In this document: in pieces, positions 7,062-14,496 of the stretch
Position numbering within the stretch: position 1 is the first letter of the stretch
How the letters are laid out: every line of letters starts with the position of its first letter
NCBI RefSeq assembly: GCF_902506265.1
Contig: NZ_LR733562.1
Coordinates: forward strand, 1-48,021
Length of the DNA: 48,021 nucleotides
Origin: Flavobacterium sp. 9AF
GTDB taxonomy: Bacteria > Bacteroidota > Bacteroidia > Flavobacteriales > Flavobacteriaceae
Direction of reading: 5' to 3'
Program-made: the position numbers and the translations under genes
Notes under the pieces: model-generated
Database searches by the model: none
Seen by the model: the letters and a program-made list of their open reading frames with translations, nothing else
What the model was told of the DNA's origin: nothing

Positions 7062-7903
7062 TAGTTATTTTCAACGTATTTTTTGAAATTATCTAAAATA
7101 TTTTGCCACCCTGTTTGTTGTATTTCCATAGGATTTTGAGTTTCCGCTTCAAAAGTCTCTATAATTTGAATTTGATCTTTAACAGGTACAAAAATAATTC
7201 TCACAATACGACCATCTTCTAAGGTATACGCTAACATTTCATTGGGTTTTACTGCGGTATACGTTCCTGAAAAATCAAAACTAAAACTGCCATCTTTTGC
7301 AGCCATAGTATTCGTAAATTGACCACCTGTTACACAATTGTTTACTGCCTTTGGTGTATGCCAATCATCCGAAGCAGCACACCATTTGGTAATATGTTCG
7401 GGTTCATTCCAGTAGTTCCATACCTTTTCAATGGGTGCGTTTATTTTTGTAGTTATAGTAATGCAATTGCGTTCCGATAGTTCTTTTACTATAGCTAAAG
7501 CTTTGGGAAACACATCCTCAAAATAGGTAGCATATTCTTCAACAGAATTTAAGTTAACGACTAAATGCGTACTACCATTTATTTCATTAAGTAGGTATTG
7601 TTCTTTCGAATTACTCCATTCCGATGCCTTTTCGTCGTTTGGTAGTTCTTTATAATCATCAATTTCGCCTAAATGATTGAACGTCATTTCTACATTGGGT
7701 TTTGAGGCAATAATATTGCTATACATTCCTTTTCCTCCAGGAGAATAAAAGTGCACTCGACTTCCTTCCTTCCAATCGGATACCGCATATGAACCATGAC
7801 AAAAGACACTTGTCCATTGTGTGTAGGTTAAATCATTCCATAATACGTCCCATACTTTTTCAGGTGTAGCGTTAATGGTTACTTCAAATTTTTGTGCTAA
7901 CAT
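7061..7903 (-). CDS. Double SRPBCC (AHSA1-like) domain protein
   Basis: The 280 residues make two START/SRPBCC domains in tandem, each opening with the same kind of strand and helix: FEVTINATPEKVWDVLW at about residue 6 and ITITTKINAPIEKVWNYWN at about 147. Each domain forms a hydrophobic-ligand cavity in this family. The N-terminal copy has diverged; the second is the standard AHSA1 type with ITKWCAASDDWHTPKA and a C-terminal GWQNILDNFKKYVE helix. Single-domain forms are the rule, so a fusion or duplication is unusual. It is in the middle of the adaptor operon, 11 bases after the double VOC gene. No ligand can be assigned. Confidence 0.87.
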   Translation of the reverse strand: MLAQKFEVTINATPEKVWDVLWNDLTYTQWTSVFCHGSYAVSDWKEGSRVHFYSPGGKGMYSNIIASKPNVEMTFNHLGEIDDYKELPNDEKASEWSNSKEQYLLNEINGSTHLVVNLNSVEEYATYFEDVFPKALAIVKELSERNCITITTKINAPIEKVWNYWNEPEHITKWCAASDDWHTPKAVNNCVTGGQFTNTMAAKDGSFSFDFSGTYTAVKPNEMLAYTLEDGRIVRIIFVPVKDQIQIIETFEAETQNPMEIQQTGWQNILDNFKKYVENN

Positions 7904-7914
7904 GTTTTGTTTTT

Positions 7915-8766
7915 TTATTTGTTATACGCTTGTTGTAGTTTTTCACAATCTATTTTTTTCATTTGCAGCATGGCTTGGGTAACCTGTGCTACTTTTTCCG
8001 GATTTTTATCATTCATCAATTGAGGCAACATTTCAGGTATAATTTGCCAAGATATTCCAAATTTATCTTTTAACCAGCCACATTGACTTTCCTGACCACC
8101 ATTTTGAAGAAATGCATTCCAATAATAATCTACTTCTTCTTGATTGGTACAATTCACCACAAAAGAGAAGGCTTCATTAAAATCAAAATGATGTTCCATC
8201 GGACTTTCCATTGCGATGAATTTTTGGTAGGCCAAAGTAAATTCTGCAAATTCAACTTTTCCAGCTGCATTCGGATTATGAGCATCAAATTTACTGATGA
8301 AGTTGATTTCAGAATTTAAAAATAAAGAAGTATAAAAAGTAATTGCTTCTTCTGCAAGACCAAATTTCTTATCTACAAAAAGTAATGTGGGTACAATTTG
8401 TAACGGATCACCATCTATAAATATTTGCCAAGACAAACCATACTTATCATTTACCCAACCGTATTTTTTACTCCAAGGATATTCACCTAAATCCATTACA
8501 ATAGTACCTTTTTCCTTCAATGCATTCCATATGGTATCTATTTCGTCTGTATCATTTGATTTTATAAAAAAGGAAATAGCATTGGTAAACGTAAAAAGTG
8601 GTCCGCCATTAAGTGCGTTGCATTTTAAGTTATTGAGATGAAATGTGGTAACTAATGGATTGCTACTTTGAATTTTAGAATTTGTGAACACCGAAGTGTA
8701 AAAGGTTGCCGCTTCATTTGCTTGCGTATCATACCACAAGAAGGGTGTGAGTTTTTGTTCGTTCAT
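7915..8766 (-). CDS. Double PhnB-like VOC protein
   Basis: The 283 residues contain two PhnB/3-demethylubiquinone-methyltransferase-like VOC domains. Each starts with a TPFLWYDTQANEAATFYTSVF-type segment (residue ~7) or IVPTLLFVDKKFGLAEEAITFYTSLF (~128) and ends with a GWVNDKYGLSWQI or GWLKDKFGISWQIIPEML segment. Despite the family name, these proteins are not proven methyltransferases. The duplication parallels the duplicated SRPBCC protein next to it. It is probably cytoplasmic and part of the same operon; the substrate is unknown. Confidence 0.87.
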   Translation of the reverse strand: MNEQKLTPFLWYDTQANEAATFYTSVFTNSKIQSSNPLVTTFHLNNLKCNALNGGPLFTFTNAISFFIKSNDTDEIDTIWNALKEKGTIVMDLGEYPWSKKYGWVNDKYGLSWQIFIDGDPLQIVPTLLFVDKKFGLAEEAITFYTSLFLNSEINFISKFDAHNPNAAGKVEFAEFTLAYQKFIAMESPMEHHFDFNEAFSFVVNCTNQEEVDYYWNAFLQNGGQESQCGWLKDKFGISWQIIPEMLPQLMNDKNPEKVAQVTQAMLQMKKIDCEKLQQAYNK

Positions 8767-8786
8767 GTTGTTTAAATTTTACAAGT

Positions 8787-9005
8787 TTAACTGGTTTTTC
8801 CTTTAAAAGTTGCATATATAGCCATGGCATGACCGTGACCCAATTCAAATTCTTCTTTGAGCCAATTGGTAATTTCAGTTGCTTTTACAGATTGTACAAG
8901 CATGCCATTTTCCATAAAACCTTTGGTTTCGGCTAATTGTTTAAAATCTTCCGGACTTTTACCTGTTTTTGCTTTGATGTTATCGATGTACGCTTGAAAA
9001 GACAT
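8787..9005 (-). CDS. DUF4287 domain protein
   Basis: The 72-residue protein is a small helical protein of the DUF4287 type: MSFQAYIDNIKAKTGKSPEDF, a central ATEITNWLKEEFELGHGHAMAIYA segment with the conserved GHGHAMA motif, and a short Lys-rich end. Such proteins are usually found alone or fused to DUF5655 and travel with DoxX, VOC and SRPBCC genes. Biochemical function is unknown. It lies one base after the DoxX gene stop, in a tight operon. Confidence 0.85.
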   Translation of the reverse strand: MSFQAYIDNIKAKTGKSPEDFKQLAETKGFMENGMLVQSVKATEITNWLKEEFELGHGHAMAIYATFKGKTS

Positions 9006-9006
9006 C

Positions 9007-9375
9007 TTACGTTTGTTTGTTGAGTTTATGATAATAAATATAAGAAATCGCTAAAACAAAAAGCACAATTAGAGGGAAAAAGGTTTGTACATTTATTCCA
9101 TCAACGGCTGCATGACTAATCATGGCGAAAATAAAATTAAAAGTAAAACCTGCATAAGCCCATTCTTTTAGTCGGGATGGGATTTTAGGAACGATTAGAA
9201 TAATAACACCTAAGATTTTAAAAACCACTAATGCAGTACCAAAATACTCAGGATAACCCAAGTGTCGGATTCCTTCTTTGGCTAATTCTGTTTGAGAGGT
9301 TAAAGCAGGCATAACGCCTTCAAATAAGGCTATTAAAACGGTTGCTGTCCAAAATACTATTTTTTGTTTTTTCAT
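9007..9375 (-). CDS. DoxX-like membrane protein
   Basis: The 122-residue protein has four hydrophobic segments (about 8-27, 45-65, 71-92 and 97-117) and the DoxX-like signature AKEGIRHLGYPEYFGTALVVFKILGVIILI. DoxX-family proteins are inner-membrane proteins related to quinol-oxidase subunits or redox partners, but most members have no proven role. It is an early gene of the minus-strand adaptor operon. Confidence 0.85.
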   Translation of the reverse strand: MKKQKIVFWTATVLIALFEGVMPALTSQTELAKEGIRHLGYPEYFGTALVVFKILGVIILIVPKIPSRLKEWAYAGFTFNFIFAMISHAAVDGINVQTFFPLIVLFVLAISYIYYHKLNKQT

Positions 9376-9403
9376 GTGAAATGTATTTGTTGTTAAGTAA
9401 TTT

Positions 9404-9718
9404 TTAGAATGGTAATTCGTTGGAATTCAAAAAAAGAATTTTAAAATTATTTACTTTTTTACAACGATAGGTTCCCTTTTTAAGCGTAATGTGTTCCATT
9501 TTATGTTCGTTTTTTTCATTTGGAAATAATTTTGTAGCTACTGCTTTATAGATAATACATCCGTTTGTATTCCTGTAAGAGACCCCTAAATAAATTCTAT
9601 TTGAATTATAGCCTACAATAGAATGTAACTCTTGATGGGCTTCTAAAACGCCATCAGGAAATGTGTTCGCAGTAACGCAAAAGGCATTGCTATCTGTTTG
9701 TAAATTAAAGTATTCCAT
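9404..9718 (-). CDS. Small effector-binding-like protein, probably C-terminally truncated
   Basis: I chose the second ATG (protein starts MEYFNLQTDSNAFCV, 104 residues) because a -7 box at 9740-9747 would place the transcript start downstream of the first ATG. The segments EAHQELHSIV, GVSYRNTNGCIIYKAVA and HITLKKGTYRCKKV resemble small GyrI/AraC-effector-binding-like proteins of Bacteroidota. In those the sequence normally continues for several strands after the KKGxY motif; here it ends in an unrelated-looking tail (NNFKILFLNSNELPF). It may be a frameshifted remnant. It is the first gene of the adaptor operon and divergent from the GlxA-type regulator. Confidence 0.5.
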   Translation of the reverse strand: MEYFNLQTDSNAFCVTANTFPDGVLEAHQELHSIVGYNSNRIYLGVSYRNTNGCIIYKAVATKLFPNEKNEHKMEHITLKKGTYRCKKVNNFKILFLNSNELPF

Positions 9719-9739
9719 TTTTAGTTGCTTTCGATATTC

Positions 9740-9747
9740 CAAAATTA
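9740..9747 (-). promoter_or_regulatory. Predicted -7 box of the adaptor operon
   Basis: TAATTTTG on the minus strand, 22 bases before the ATG at 9718. No TTG at the right distance is seen, so an activator such as the divergent GlxA-like protein may be required. Confidence 0.45.
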
Positions 9748-9791
9748 ATGAGTTCTGTTATACTAAAAAAGGTGTAATTATGACAATACCA

Positions 9792-9824
9792 TTGGTTAAT
9801 TGCGACAATAGTTTTTTATATTTG
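9792..9824 (+). promoter_or_regulatory. Predicted promoter of the GlxA-type regulator
   Basis: TTG (9792-9794), a 22-base spacer and TATATTTG (9817-9824) form a complete Bacteroidota promoter. It would start transcription just upstream of the ATG at 9843 and so excludes the longer open frame that begins at 9663. Confidence 0.65.
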
Positions 9825-9842
9825 TTTACCAACAAACAAATC

Positions 9843-10811
9843 ATGAAGACAATAAGTATTTTAGTACCTAAAACGGCTGTTACAGCAGCTATAGTTGATT
9901 CACAATATCTTTTCACTTCTATTAATCAGTTTTTTATTAATGACGGAAAAGAAATTCCTTTTAAAATACAATTAGTTGGTGAAACCAAGACCGTACTTTT
10001 AAATCACGGAACTGTTGCTATACATACTGATTTTGTCTTAGAAGATAAACCTCAATCGGATTTAATAATTGTGCCACCAATAGGTCAAAATGTGGCAGAT
10101 GCCTTGGCTCAAAATGAAAAAATGATACCTTGGTTGGTTCAAGAATATGAAAAAGGAGCAGAAATTGCCAGTTTGTGTATTGGAGCCTTTATGTTGGCTA
10201 AAACAGGCTTGTTGAATGATAAATCTTGTTCTACACATTGGATGTACGTAGAAACTTTACAACAGTTTTTTCCAGAAGTAAATGTTGTGAATGATTTAAT
10301 AATAACGGAAGAAAAAGGCTTGTATACCAGTGGAGGCGCAACATCTTATTGGAATTTATTATTGCATTTAGTAGAAAAATATACCGATAAAGAAACGGCA
10401 GTTTTAATCTCAAAATTCTTTCTTTTAGATATAAATAGAAGAAGTCAGAATGCGTTTACTATTTTTAAAGGACAACGTTCCCATAATGATTCCGATATTT
10501 TAAAAATACAAGATTATATAGAAGCGGAGTTTGATAAAAAAATGAGTATTGAAGACTTGGCTTCTTACAGTAATCTAACGCGAAGAACTTTAGAAAGACG
10601 TTTTAAAAAAGCGACTAATAATACAATTATTGAGTACATGCAACGCGTTAAAATTGAAGTTGCAAAGAAAGAATTAGAAAAGGGATTAAAAACCATTAAC
10701 GAAGTCATGTATGAGGTAGGCTATTCCGACAGTAAATCCTTTCGTGAGATTTTTAAAAAATATACTTCTATGTCTCCCATGGATTATAAAAAGAAATATA
10801 ATTTGAATTAA
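9843..10811 (+). CDS. GlxA-family AraC-type transcriptional regulator
   Basis: The 322-residue protein has an N-terminal DJ-1/PfpI-like domain (about 3-190) and a C-terminal AraC/XylS HTH pair (about 222-320). The DJ-1 part shows the nucleophile-elbow motif ASLCIGAFMLAKTGLL with Cys112, as in GlxA. The HTH includes MSIEDLASYSNLTRRTLERRF and the second-helix signature INEVMYEVGYSDSKSFREIFKKYTSMSP. The start is set by the MKTISILVP strand and the promoter at 9792-9824. It is divergent from the adaptor operon, which is its most likely target, and is followed 3 bases later by the archaemetzincin gene. Confidence 0.9.
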   Translation: MKTISILVPKTAVTAAIVDSQYLFTSINQFFINDGKEIPFKIQLVGETKTVLLNHGTVAIHTDFVLEDKPQSDLIIVPPIGQNVADALAQNEKMIPWLVQEYEKGAEIASLCIGAFMLAKTGLLNDKSCSTHWMYVETLQQFFPEVNVVNDLIITEEKGLYTSGGATSYWNLLLHLVEKYTDKETAVLISKFFLLDINRRSQNAFTIFKGQRSHNDSDILKIQDYIEAEFDKKMSIEDLASYSNLTRRTLERRFKKATNNTIIEYMQRVKIEVAKKELEKGLKTINEVMYEVGYSDSKSFREIFKKYTSMSPMDYKKKYNLN

Positions 10812-10814
10812 AAC

Positions 10815-11444
10815 ATGAGAGCGAATTATTTTTTAAGTTGCATTTTTATAATTTTATTTTCGTGTACTAATTTTCATTCGATTGAAAATAGAACTGTTGG
10901 TATTCAGCCTTATGAGAATTTCTCTGAAAAAATGACAGATAGTATTGTACAAGTTATCCGATCCGTTTATAATTTAAAAGTAGCAGTTTTACCAATTCAA
11001 AAACTGCCTCAAAAGGCATTCATAAATCAAAAATCACCTCGCTATAGAGCAGATAGTTTGATTCAGTTCCAAAAAATAAAACAATCAGATACAATCGATT
11101 ATATTTTAGGTTTAACTCACAAAGATATTTCTACAACTAAAAGAGATGGTAATGGAAATATAAAAAAGCCTCTTTATAAATATGAAGATTGGGGAGTGAT
11201 GGGATTAGCCTATTGCCCTGGTACGAGCGGAATTGTTTCTACATTTCGTTTGAAACATAAAAACCCTAAGGTTCATATGCTACGCATAAAAAAAATAGCC
11301 ATACATGAATTAGGTCATAATTTAGGATTACCACATTGTCCGAATAAAAAATGTGTAATGACTGATGCAGTTGAAAGTATCGCAACTATAGATAATGCGG
11401 AATTAGCTTTATGTGCTGATTGTAAAAGAAAAATTACAAATTAA
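10815..11444 (+). CDS. Archaemetzincin-type zinc metalloprotease lipoprotein
   Basis: The 209-residue protein carries the full archaemetzincin signature HExxHxxGxxHC-x4-C-x-M-x17-CxxC: HELGHNLGLPHC starts at His164, followed by Cys180, Met182 and, exactly 17 residues later, Cys200 and Cys203. The first cluster is the catalytic zinc site and the four Cys bind a structural zinc. An N-terminal lipobox (IILFSC, Cys17) predicts a lipoprotein, so the enzyme would act in the periplasm or at the outer membrane. It follows the GlxA-type regulator by 3 bases and is probably co-transcribed. Substrates are unknown; archaemetzincins are better known as cytoplasmic proteins, so the lipid anchor is notable. 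Confidence 0.92.
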   Translation: MRANYFLSCIFIILFSCTNFHSIENRTVGIQPYENFSEKMTDSIVQVIRSVYNLKVAVLPIQKLPQKAFINQKSPRYRADSLIQFQKIKQSDTIDYILGLTHKDISTTKRDGNGNIKKPLYKYEDWGVMGLAYCPGTSGIVSTFRLKHKNPKVHMLRIKKIAIHELGHNLGLPHCPNKKCVMTDAVESIATIDNAELALCADCKRKITN

Positions 11445-11469
11445 AGCTAATCCCGATTTTTATAGTATT

Positions 11470-12222
11470 TTAATAATTTCCGTTTAATAATTCACCTCCA
11501 ATGCTTGATTTTGCATCGATACCTATTTTTTTCATCATTTCATAGGTAGTACAAACTGCTGCAGAAGTAACTGGAATACCACATTCCGCTTGAATTAGAT
11601 CGATAGCTTCTAAAGAAGGCATTTGTACACAAGCAGAAGCAACTAATACATCTACATCTGTTAAATCCAATTGCTTGTAAATTTGCAAGAGATTCATTGG
11701 ATCTTGAGCAGCCACTTCTAAATTATCAGGAATTTCTAATGCTATGCTTTCTTTTACTTTAATACCTTGATGTTCAATATAATCGACTACTTTGTCTGTT
11801 AGAGGACGCATGTAGGGCGTAATAATTGAGATTTGTTTCGCACCTAAAACCTTTAAGCCATTAATTAAAGCACCCGCAGAGGTTACAATAGGAGTAGGGA
11901 AGTCATTTGCTACCGTTTCTTGATGTAAATTTACTTCAGAAACACAATGATAACCGCGTCCCATGCTCATTATAGCAACGAGGCAAGCATAACCCATAAC
12001 ATCTACATGGGCATCGGATAATTCTTGAGCACATTTTAAACTCATTTTATCCATCGCTTCCAGTTCTTCTTTGGTTACTTTTTTCATTCGCATTCGACTA
12101 CTATGAAACGTAAAACGTTCTGGCAGAATGGTTTCTCTGGCACGAAATAGTGCGGGTATTTCCGTTTCCATTGTGATATTGGAGGAAGGAACAATTTGTC
12201 CTATCTTGTATTTTTTAGTCAT
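11470..12222 (-). CDS. Maleate cis-trans isomerase family protein
   Basis: The 250-residue protein belongs to the maleate isomerase / arylmalonate decarboxylase branch of the Asp/Glu racemase superfamily. It shows IGQIVPSSNITMETEIP at the start, Cys80 in VMGYACLVA and Cys198 in VASACVQMPS, the positions of the two catalytic Cys of maleate isomerase. The expected reaction is maleate to fumarate, with no cofactor. It is the last gene of the aromatic operon. Its presence suggests that ring cleavage ends in maleate and pyruvate rather than fumarylpyruvate. The alternative is another racemase-like activity, but both Cys and the length fit maleate isomerase best. Confidence 0.87.
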   Translation of the reverse strand: MTKKYKIGQIVPSSNITMETEIPALFRARETILPERFTFHSSRMRMKKVTKEELEAMDKMSLKCAQELSDAHVDVMGYACLVAIMSMGRGYHCVSEVNLHQETVANDFPTPIVTSAGALINGLKVLGAKQISIITPYMRPLTDKVVDYIEHQGIKVKESIALEIPDNLEVAAQDPMNLLQIYKQLDLTDVDVLVASACVQMPSLEAIDLIQAECGIPVTSAAVCTTYEMMKKIGIDAKSSIGGELLNGNY

Positions 12223-12291
12223 ATTCTAAAATTTAGTGCTACTAAACAGCAAAAATTATTTACTATAAATAGTACGCTTTTTTAATTATTT

Positions 12292-12318
12292 TGTCCCTCG
12301 ACTGCGCTCGGGAAGACA
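12292..12318. repeat. REP-like palindrome, copy 1
   Basis: A 27-base unit with core CCCTCGACTGCGCTCGGGA, between the FAH and maleate isomerase genes. It is almost identical to the copy at 13292-13318, including flanking bases. It is followed after 19 bases by an inverted, diverged unit (12338-12362), so the pair can fold as a composite hairpin. Confidence 0.8.
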
Positions 12319-12337
12319 ATGTTATCCTGATTTCGTT

Positions 12338-12362
12338 TGTCACCCTGAGCCCAGTCGAAGGG
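12338..12362. repeat. REP-like palindrome, copy 2 (inverted)
   Basis: Unit with core CCCTGAGCCCAGTCGAAGGG, in the opposite orientation to copy 1. The same family (CCTGAGCG.AGTCGAAGG) is scattered through many bacterial genomes as intergenic repeats. It lies just after the stop of the FAH-family gene. Confidence 0.75.
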
Positions 12363-12370
12363 CATTTAAC

Positions 12371-13279
12371 TTATATCTCTTTCACTGTATTTTCTATAAA
12401 TCCAATTTTTTCAACAGTACATCTCACAACATCACCCTCTTGTAACCATTCTTGAGGTGTTCTTCCAGCACCTACACCAGCAGGTGTACCTGTTGCAATA
12501 ATGTCTCCTGGTTCCAATGTAAAAACCGTACTTAAATCTTCAATTAAATCATTGATATTGAATAGCATGAATTTAGTATTAGAGCTTTGTTTTTCAATAC
12601 CATTAACGGTCAAAGACAGATTTAGATTATGAGGGTTTTCAATTTCGTCTTTGGTAACCAAAATAGGTCCCATGGGCGCAAAAGTATCTTGTCCTTTGGA
12701 TACAATCCATTGCCCAGAACGACGACAATCTCTGGCAGAAATATCATTAATTATAGTATATCCAAAAACATAATCGAAAGCATCTGATTTGGGAACATAT
12801 TTTCCTTTCTTTCCAATTATAACGGCTAATTCTACTTCCCAGTCTAATTGATTGGTTAACTTTCTATTTAATAAAACATTCGTATGGGTTGCTGTAACAG
12901 TTGTAGGTGGTTTTGAAAAAATAACGGGTTGTTGTGGCAATTCTTTAGAAGTATCTAAAGATCGTGCACTTTCCGCTACGTGTTCTGTATAATTTAAACC
13001 AATCCCGATAATATTCTTACGCGGTTTTGGAATAGGCGCTAAAAAAGTTACTGCATCAACAGGTAAACTGATTTCTTCAAAATCCACGGCTCTGGTTTCT
13101 GCTATTAGATCCGTAATTTCGGAAATGACTTCAAAGCCTAAATCAATTAAATCGAGCATATTATCTGGAAGTGGAAAATTGGAAATATTTCCAAAATCTT
13201 CCATATCAACCACTAAATTATCATGTAAAAAGCCTAATCTTGGTTCTGAATCTTTGGTTTGGTAGGTAAGTAGTTTCAT
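12371..13279 (-). CDS. FAH-family hydrolase, candidate maleylpyruvate/maleamylpyruvate hydrolase
   Basis: The 302-residue protein has the fumarylacetoacetate-hydrolase C-terminal fold. Visible motifs are NIIGIGLNYTEHVAE (His100), the metal-binding pair in DWEVELAVIIGK (Glu148, Glu150), Asp179 in YTIINDISARD, and SKGQDTFAPMGP. FAH enzymes hydrolyse or decarboxylate 2,4-diketo acids with Mg or Mn. Between a gentisate-type dioxygenase and a maleate isomerase, the best reading is cleavage of the ring-opened product to pyruvate plus maleate (or maleamate). Fumarylpyruvate hydrolysis is the alternative, but no maleylpyruvate isomerase gene is nearby. Function is inferred from family plus context. 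Confidence 0.85.
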   Translation of the reverse strand: MKLLTYQTKDSEPRLGFLHDNLVVDMEDFGNISNFPLPDNMLDLIDLGFEVISEITDLIAETRAVDFEEISLPVDAVTFLAPIPKPRKNIIGIGLNYTEHVAESARSLDTSKELPQQPVIFSKPPTTVTATHTNVLLNRKLTNQLDWEVELAVIIGKKGKYVPKSDAFDYVFGYTIINDISARDCRRSGQWIVSKGQDTFAPMGPILVTKDEIENPHNLNLSLTVNGIEKQSSNTKFMLFNINDLIEDLSTVFTLEPGDIIATGTPAGVGAGRTPQEWLQEGDVVRCTVEKIGFIENTVKEI

Positions 13280-13291
13280 TATTATTAATTT

Positions 13292-13318
13292 TGTCCCTCG
13301 ACTGCGCTCGGGATGACA
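13292..13318. repeat. REP-like palindrome, copy 3
   Basis: Same 27-base unit as copy 1 with one base changed, between the cupin dioxygenase and FAH genes. The identity to copy 1 extends into flanks (TTTTG before, CAATGTTAT after), which points to recent copying. Confidence 0.8.
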
Positions 13319-13342
13319 ATGTTATTTATTTAAATTGATTTT

Positions 13343-14452
13343 CTATTGCAATTGTTGATGTCCGTTATTTTCTAAATAGTCTTTGCCTTGATATAAACCT
13401 AGTTTTTCAATAACTGGTAAATCATTAAAATTGAACAAACAAGCATCTTCTGTTTCGGATAGGTTATGATGTTCATGCCAAGCCCAACTTGGAACACAAA
13501 ATATATCTCTTTCTTTCCAGTCGAAACGTTTCCCATCGATTATAGTATATCCTTTTCCTTTGGCACATTGGTACACAAATGAACCCGTATGCTTGTGTGC
13601 TTTTCCTTTAAAACCCGCAGGTAATAATTGCATGGCTGCACCCATAGTTTGCATAACATGTCCACCTGTTAAAGGATTTGAATATTGCATAAAAATACCA
13701 TCAAAAGGATTAATTGCATTGCTTTTTGAGGCTTCAACTAGAGCAGGATAGACTTTAGACCAAGAAAATTTGAATAAAGGAGAGTAGGGTTTGTCCCAAA
13801 CTTTGTCAGCTGGAATGATACCCGCTGTACCATAATTTATGGGTGAATAATTTAAAGGTACATCCAATGGTTGTTTGCCATCAAAAACAGCATAATCGTT
13901 TGCTTCTAAAGCATTCACTAAAGGAATATCTAAACCGTCTTGCCAAATACAAGTCTTTCCATTGGCATTTACACCGTGTTCATGCCAAGTAGAGTTAGGT
14001 GTAATGACAAAATCATTTACTTCAAAGGTGATTTTATTGCCATCTACAACGGTGTAACCACCTTCTCCTTCCATAATAAAGCGTAGGGCAGAAGCTTTGT
14101 GTTTATGAGCAGATGTAAACTCACCAGGTTTCGTAACTTGAATTCCAGTGTACAGCCATCCCACAGCAGCCGAAACGTCTTTTCTTTTATCGTTAACCAA
14201 ATATACCACGCGCCTTCCAGCTTGTTCTGGAGTTACTAATTCGGAAGATTGTAATACTAATTCTCGTAAATCATCATATTTCCAAAGCATAGGAACCGAA
14301 TTGGATTTGGGTTCCCAAGGTTCAATATCATTGGCAACGGTCCATAAAGCACCAGCACCAAGATTTTCAAGCTTTTTGTAATAAGCCATTAATTCGGGTG
14401 AGTCTTGTACTCTTGCACGACCATATTGATCGTCTGAATGGTTTTCTTGCAT
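13343..14452 (-). CDS. Gentisate 1,2-dioxygenase-like bicupin ring-cleavage enzyme
   Basis: The 369-residue protein has two cupin domains, as in gentisate and salicylate 1,2-dioxygenases. The N-terminal cupin keeps the iron ligands: AHKHKASALRFIMEGEGGYT (His116, His118) and NSTWHEHG (His157 or His159). The C-terminal cupin has AHKHTGSFVYQCAKGKGYT and WAWHEHHN. It would open the ring between the carboxyl carbon and the neighbouring OH- or NH2-bearing carbon, giving maleylpyruvate from gentisate, or an amide analogue from 5-hydroxyanthranilate. It lies downstream of the nitrilase and upstream of the FAH hydrolase. Substrate choice cannot be read from the sequence. Confidence 0.87.
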   Translation of the reverse strand: MQENHSDDQYGRARVQDSPELMAYYKKLENLGAGALWTVANDIEPWEPKSNSVPMLWKYDDLRELVLQSSELVTPEQAGRRVVYLVNDKRKDVSAAVGWLYTGIQVTKPGEFTSAHKHKASALRFIMEGEGGYTVVDGNKITFEVNDFVITPNSTWHEHGVNANGKTCIWQDGLDIPLVNALEANDYAVFDGKQPLDVPLNYSPINYGTAGIIPADKVWDKPYSPLFKFSWSKVYPALVEASKSNAINPFDGIFMQYSNPLTGGHVMQTMGAAMQLLPAGFKGKAHKHTGSFVYQCAKGKGYTIIDGKRFDWKERDIFCVPSWAWHEHHNLSETEDACLFNFNDLPVIEKLGLYQGKDYLENNGHQQLQ

Positions 14453-14468
14453 TTTATTTTCTTTTTTG

Positions 14469-14493
14469 TGTCACCCTGAGCGGAGTCGAAGGG
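14469..14493. repeat. REP-like palindrome, copy 4
   Basis: Unit with core CCCTGAGCGGAGTCGAAGGG, in the same orientation as copy 2, between the nitrilase and cupin genes, 3 bases before the nitrilase stop codon. Confidence 0.78.
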
Positions 14494-14496
14494 CAA

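Noticed and set aside
9663..9842. Sixty extra residues at the N terminus of the GlxA-type regulator
   Set aside because: A full promoter (9792-9824) lies inside this stretch, it overlaps the divergent gene, and the family starts at the MKTISILVP strand.
12292..14493. A CRISPR array
   Set aside because: Copies are in mixed orientation, irregularly spaced by up to 1 kb with genes between, and there are no cas genes.
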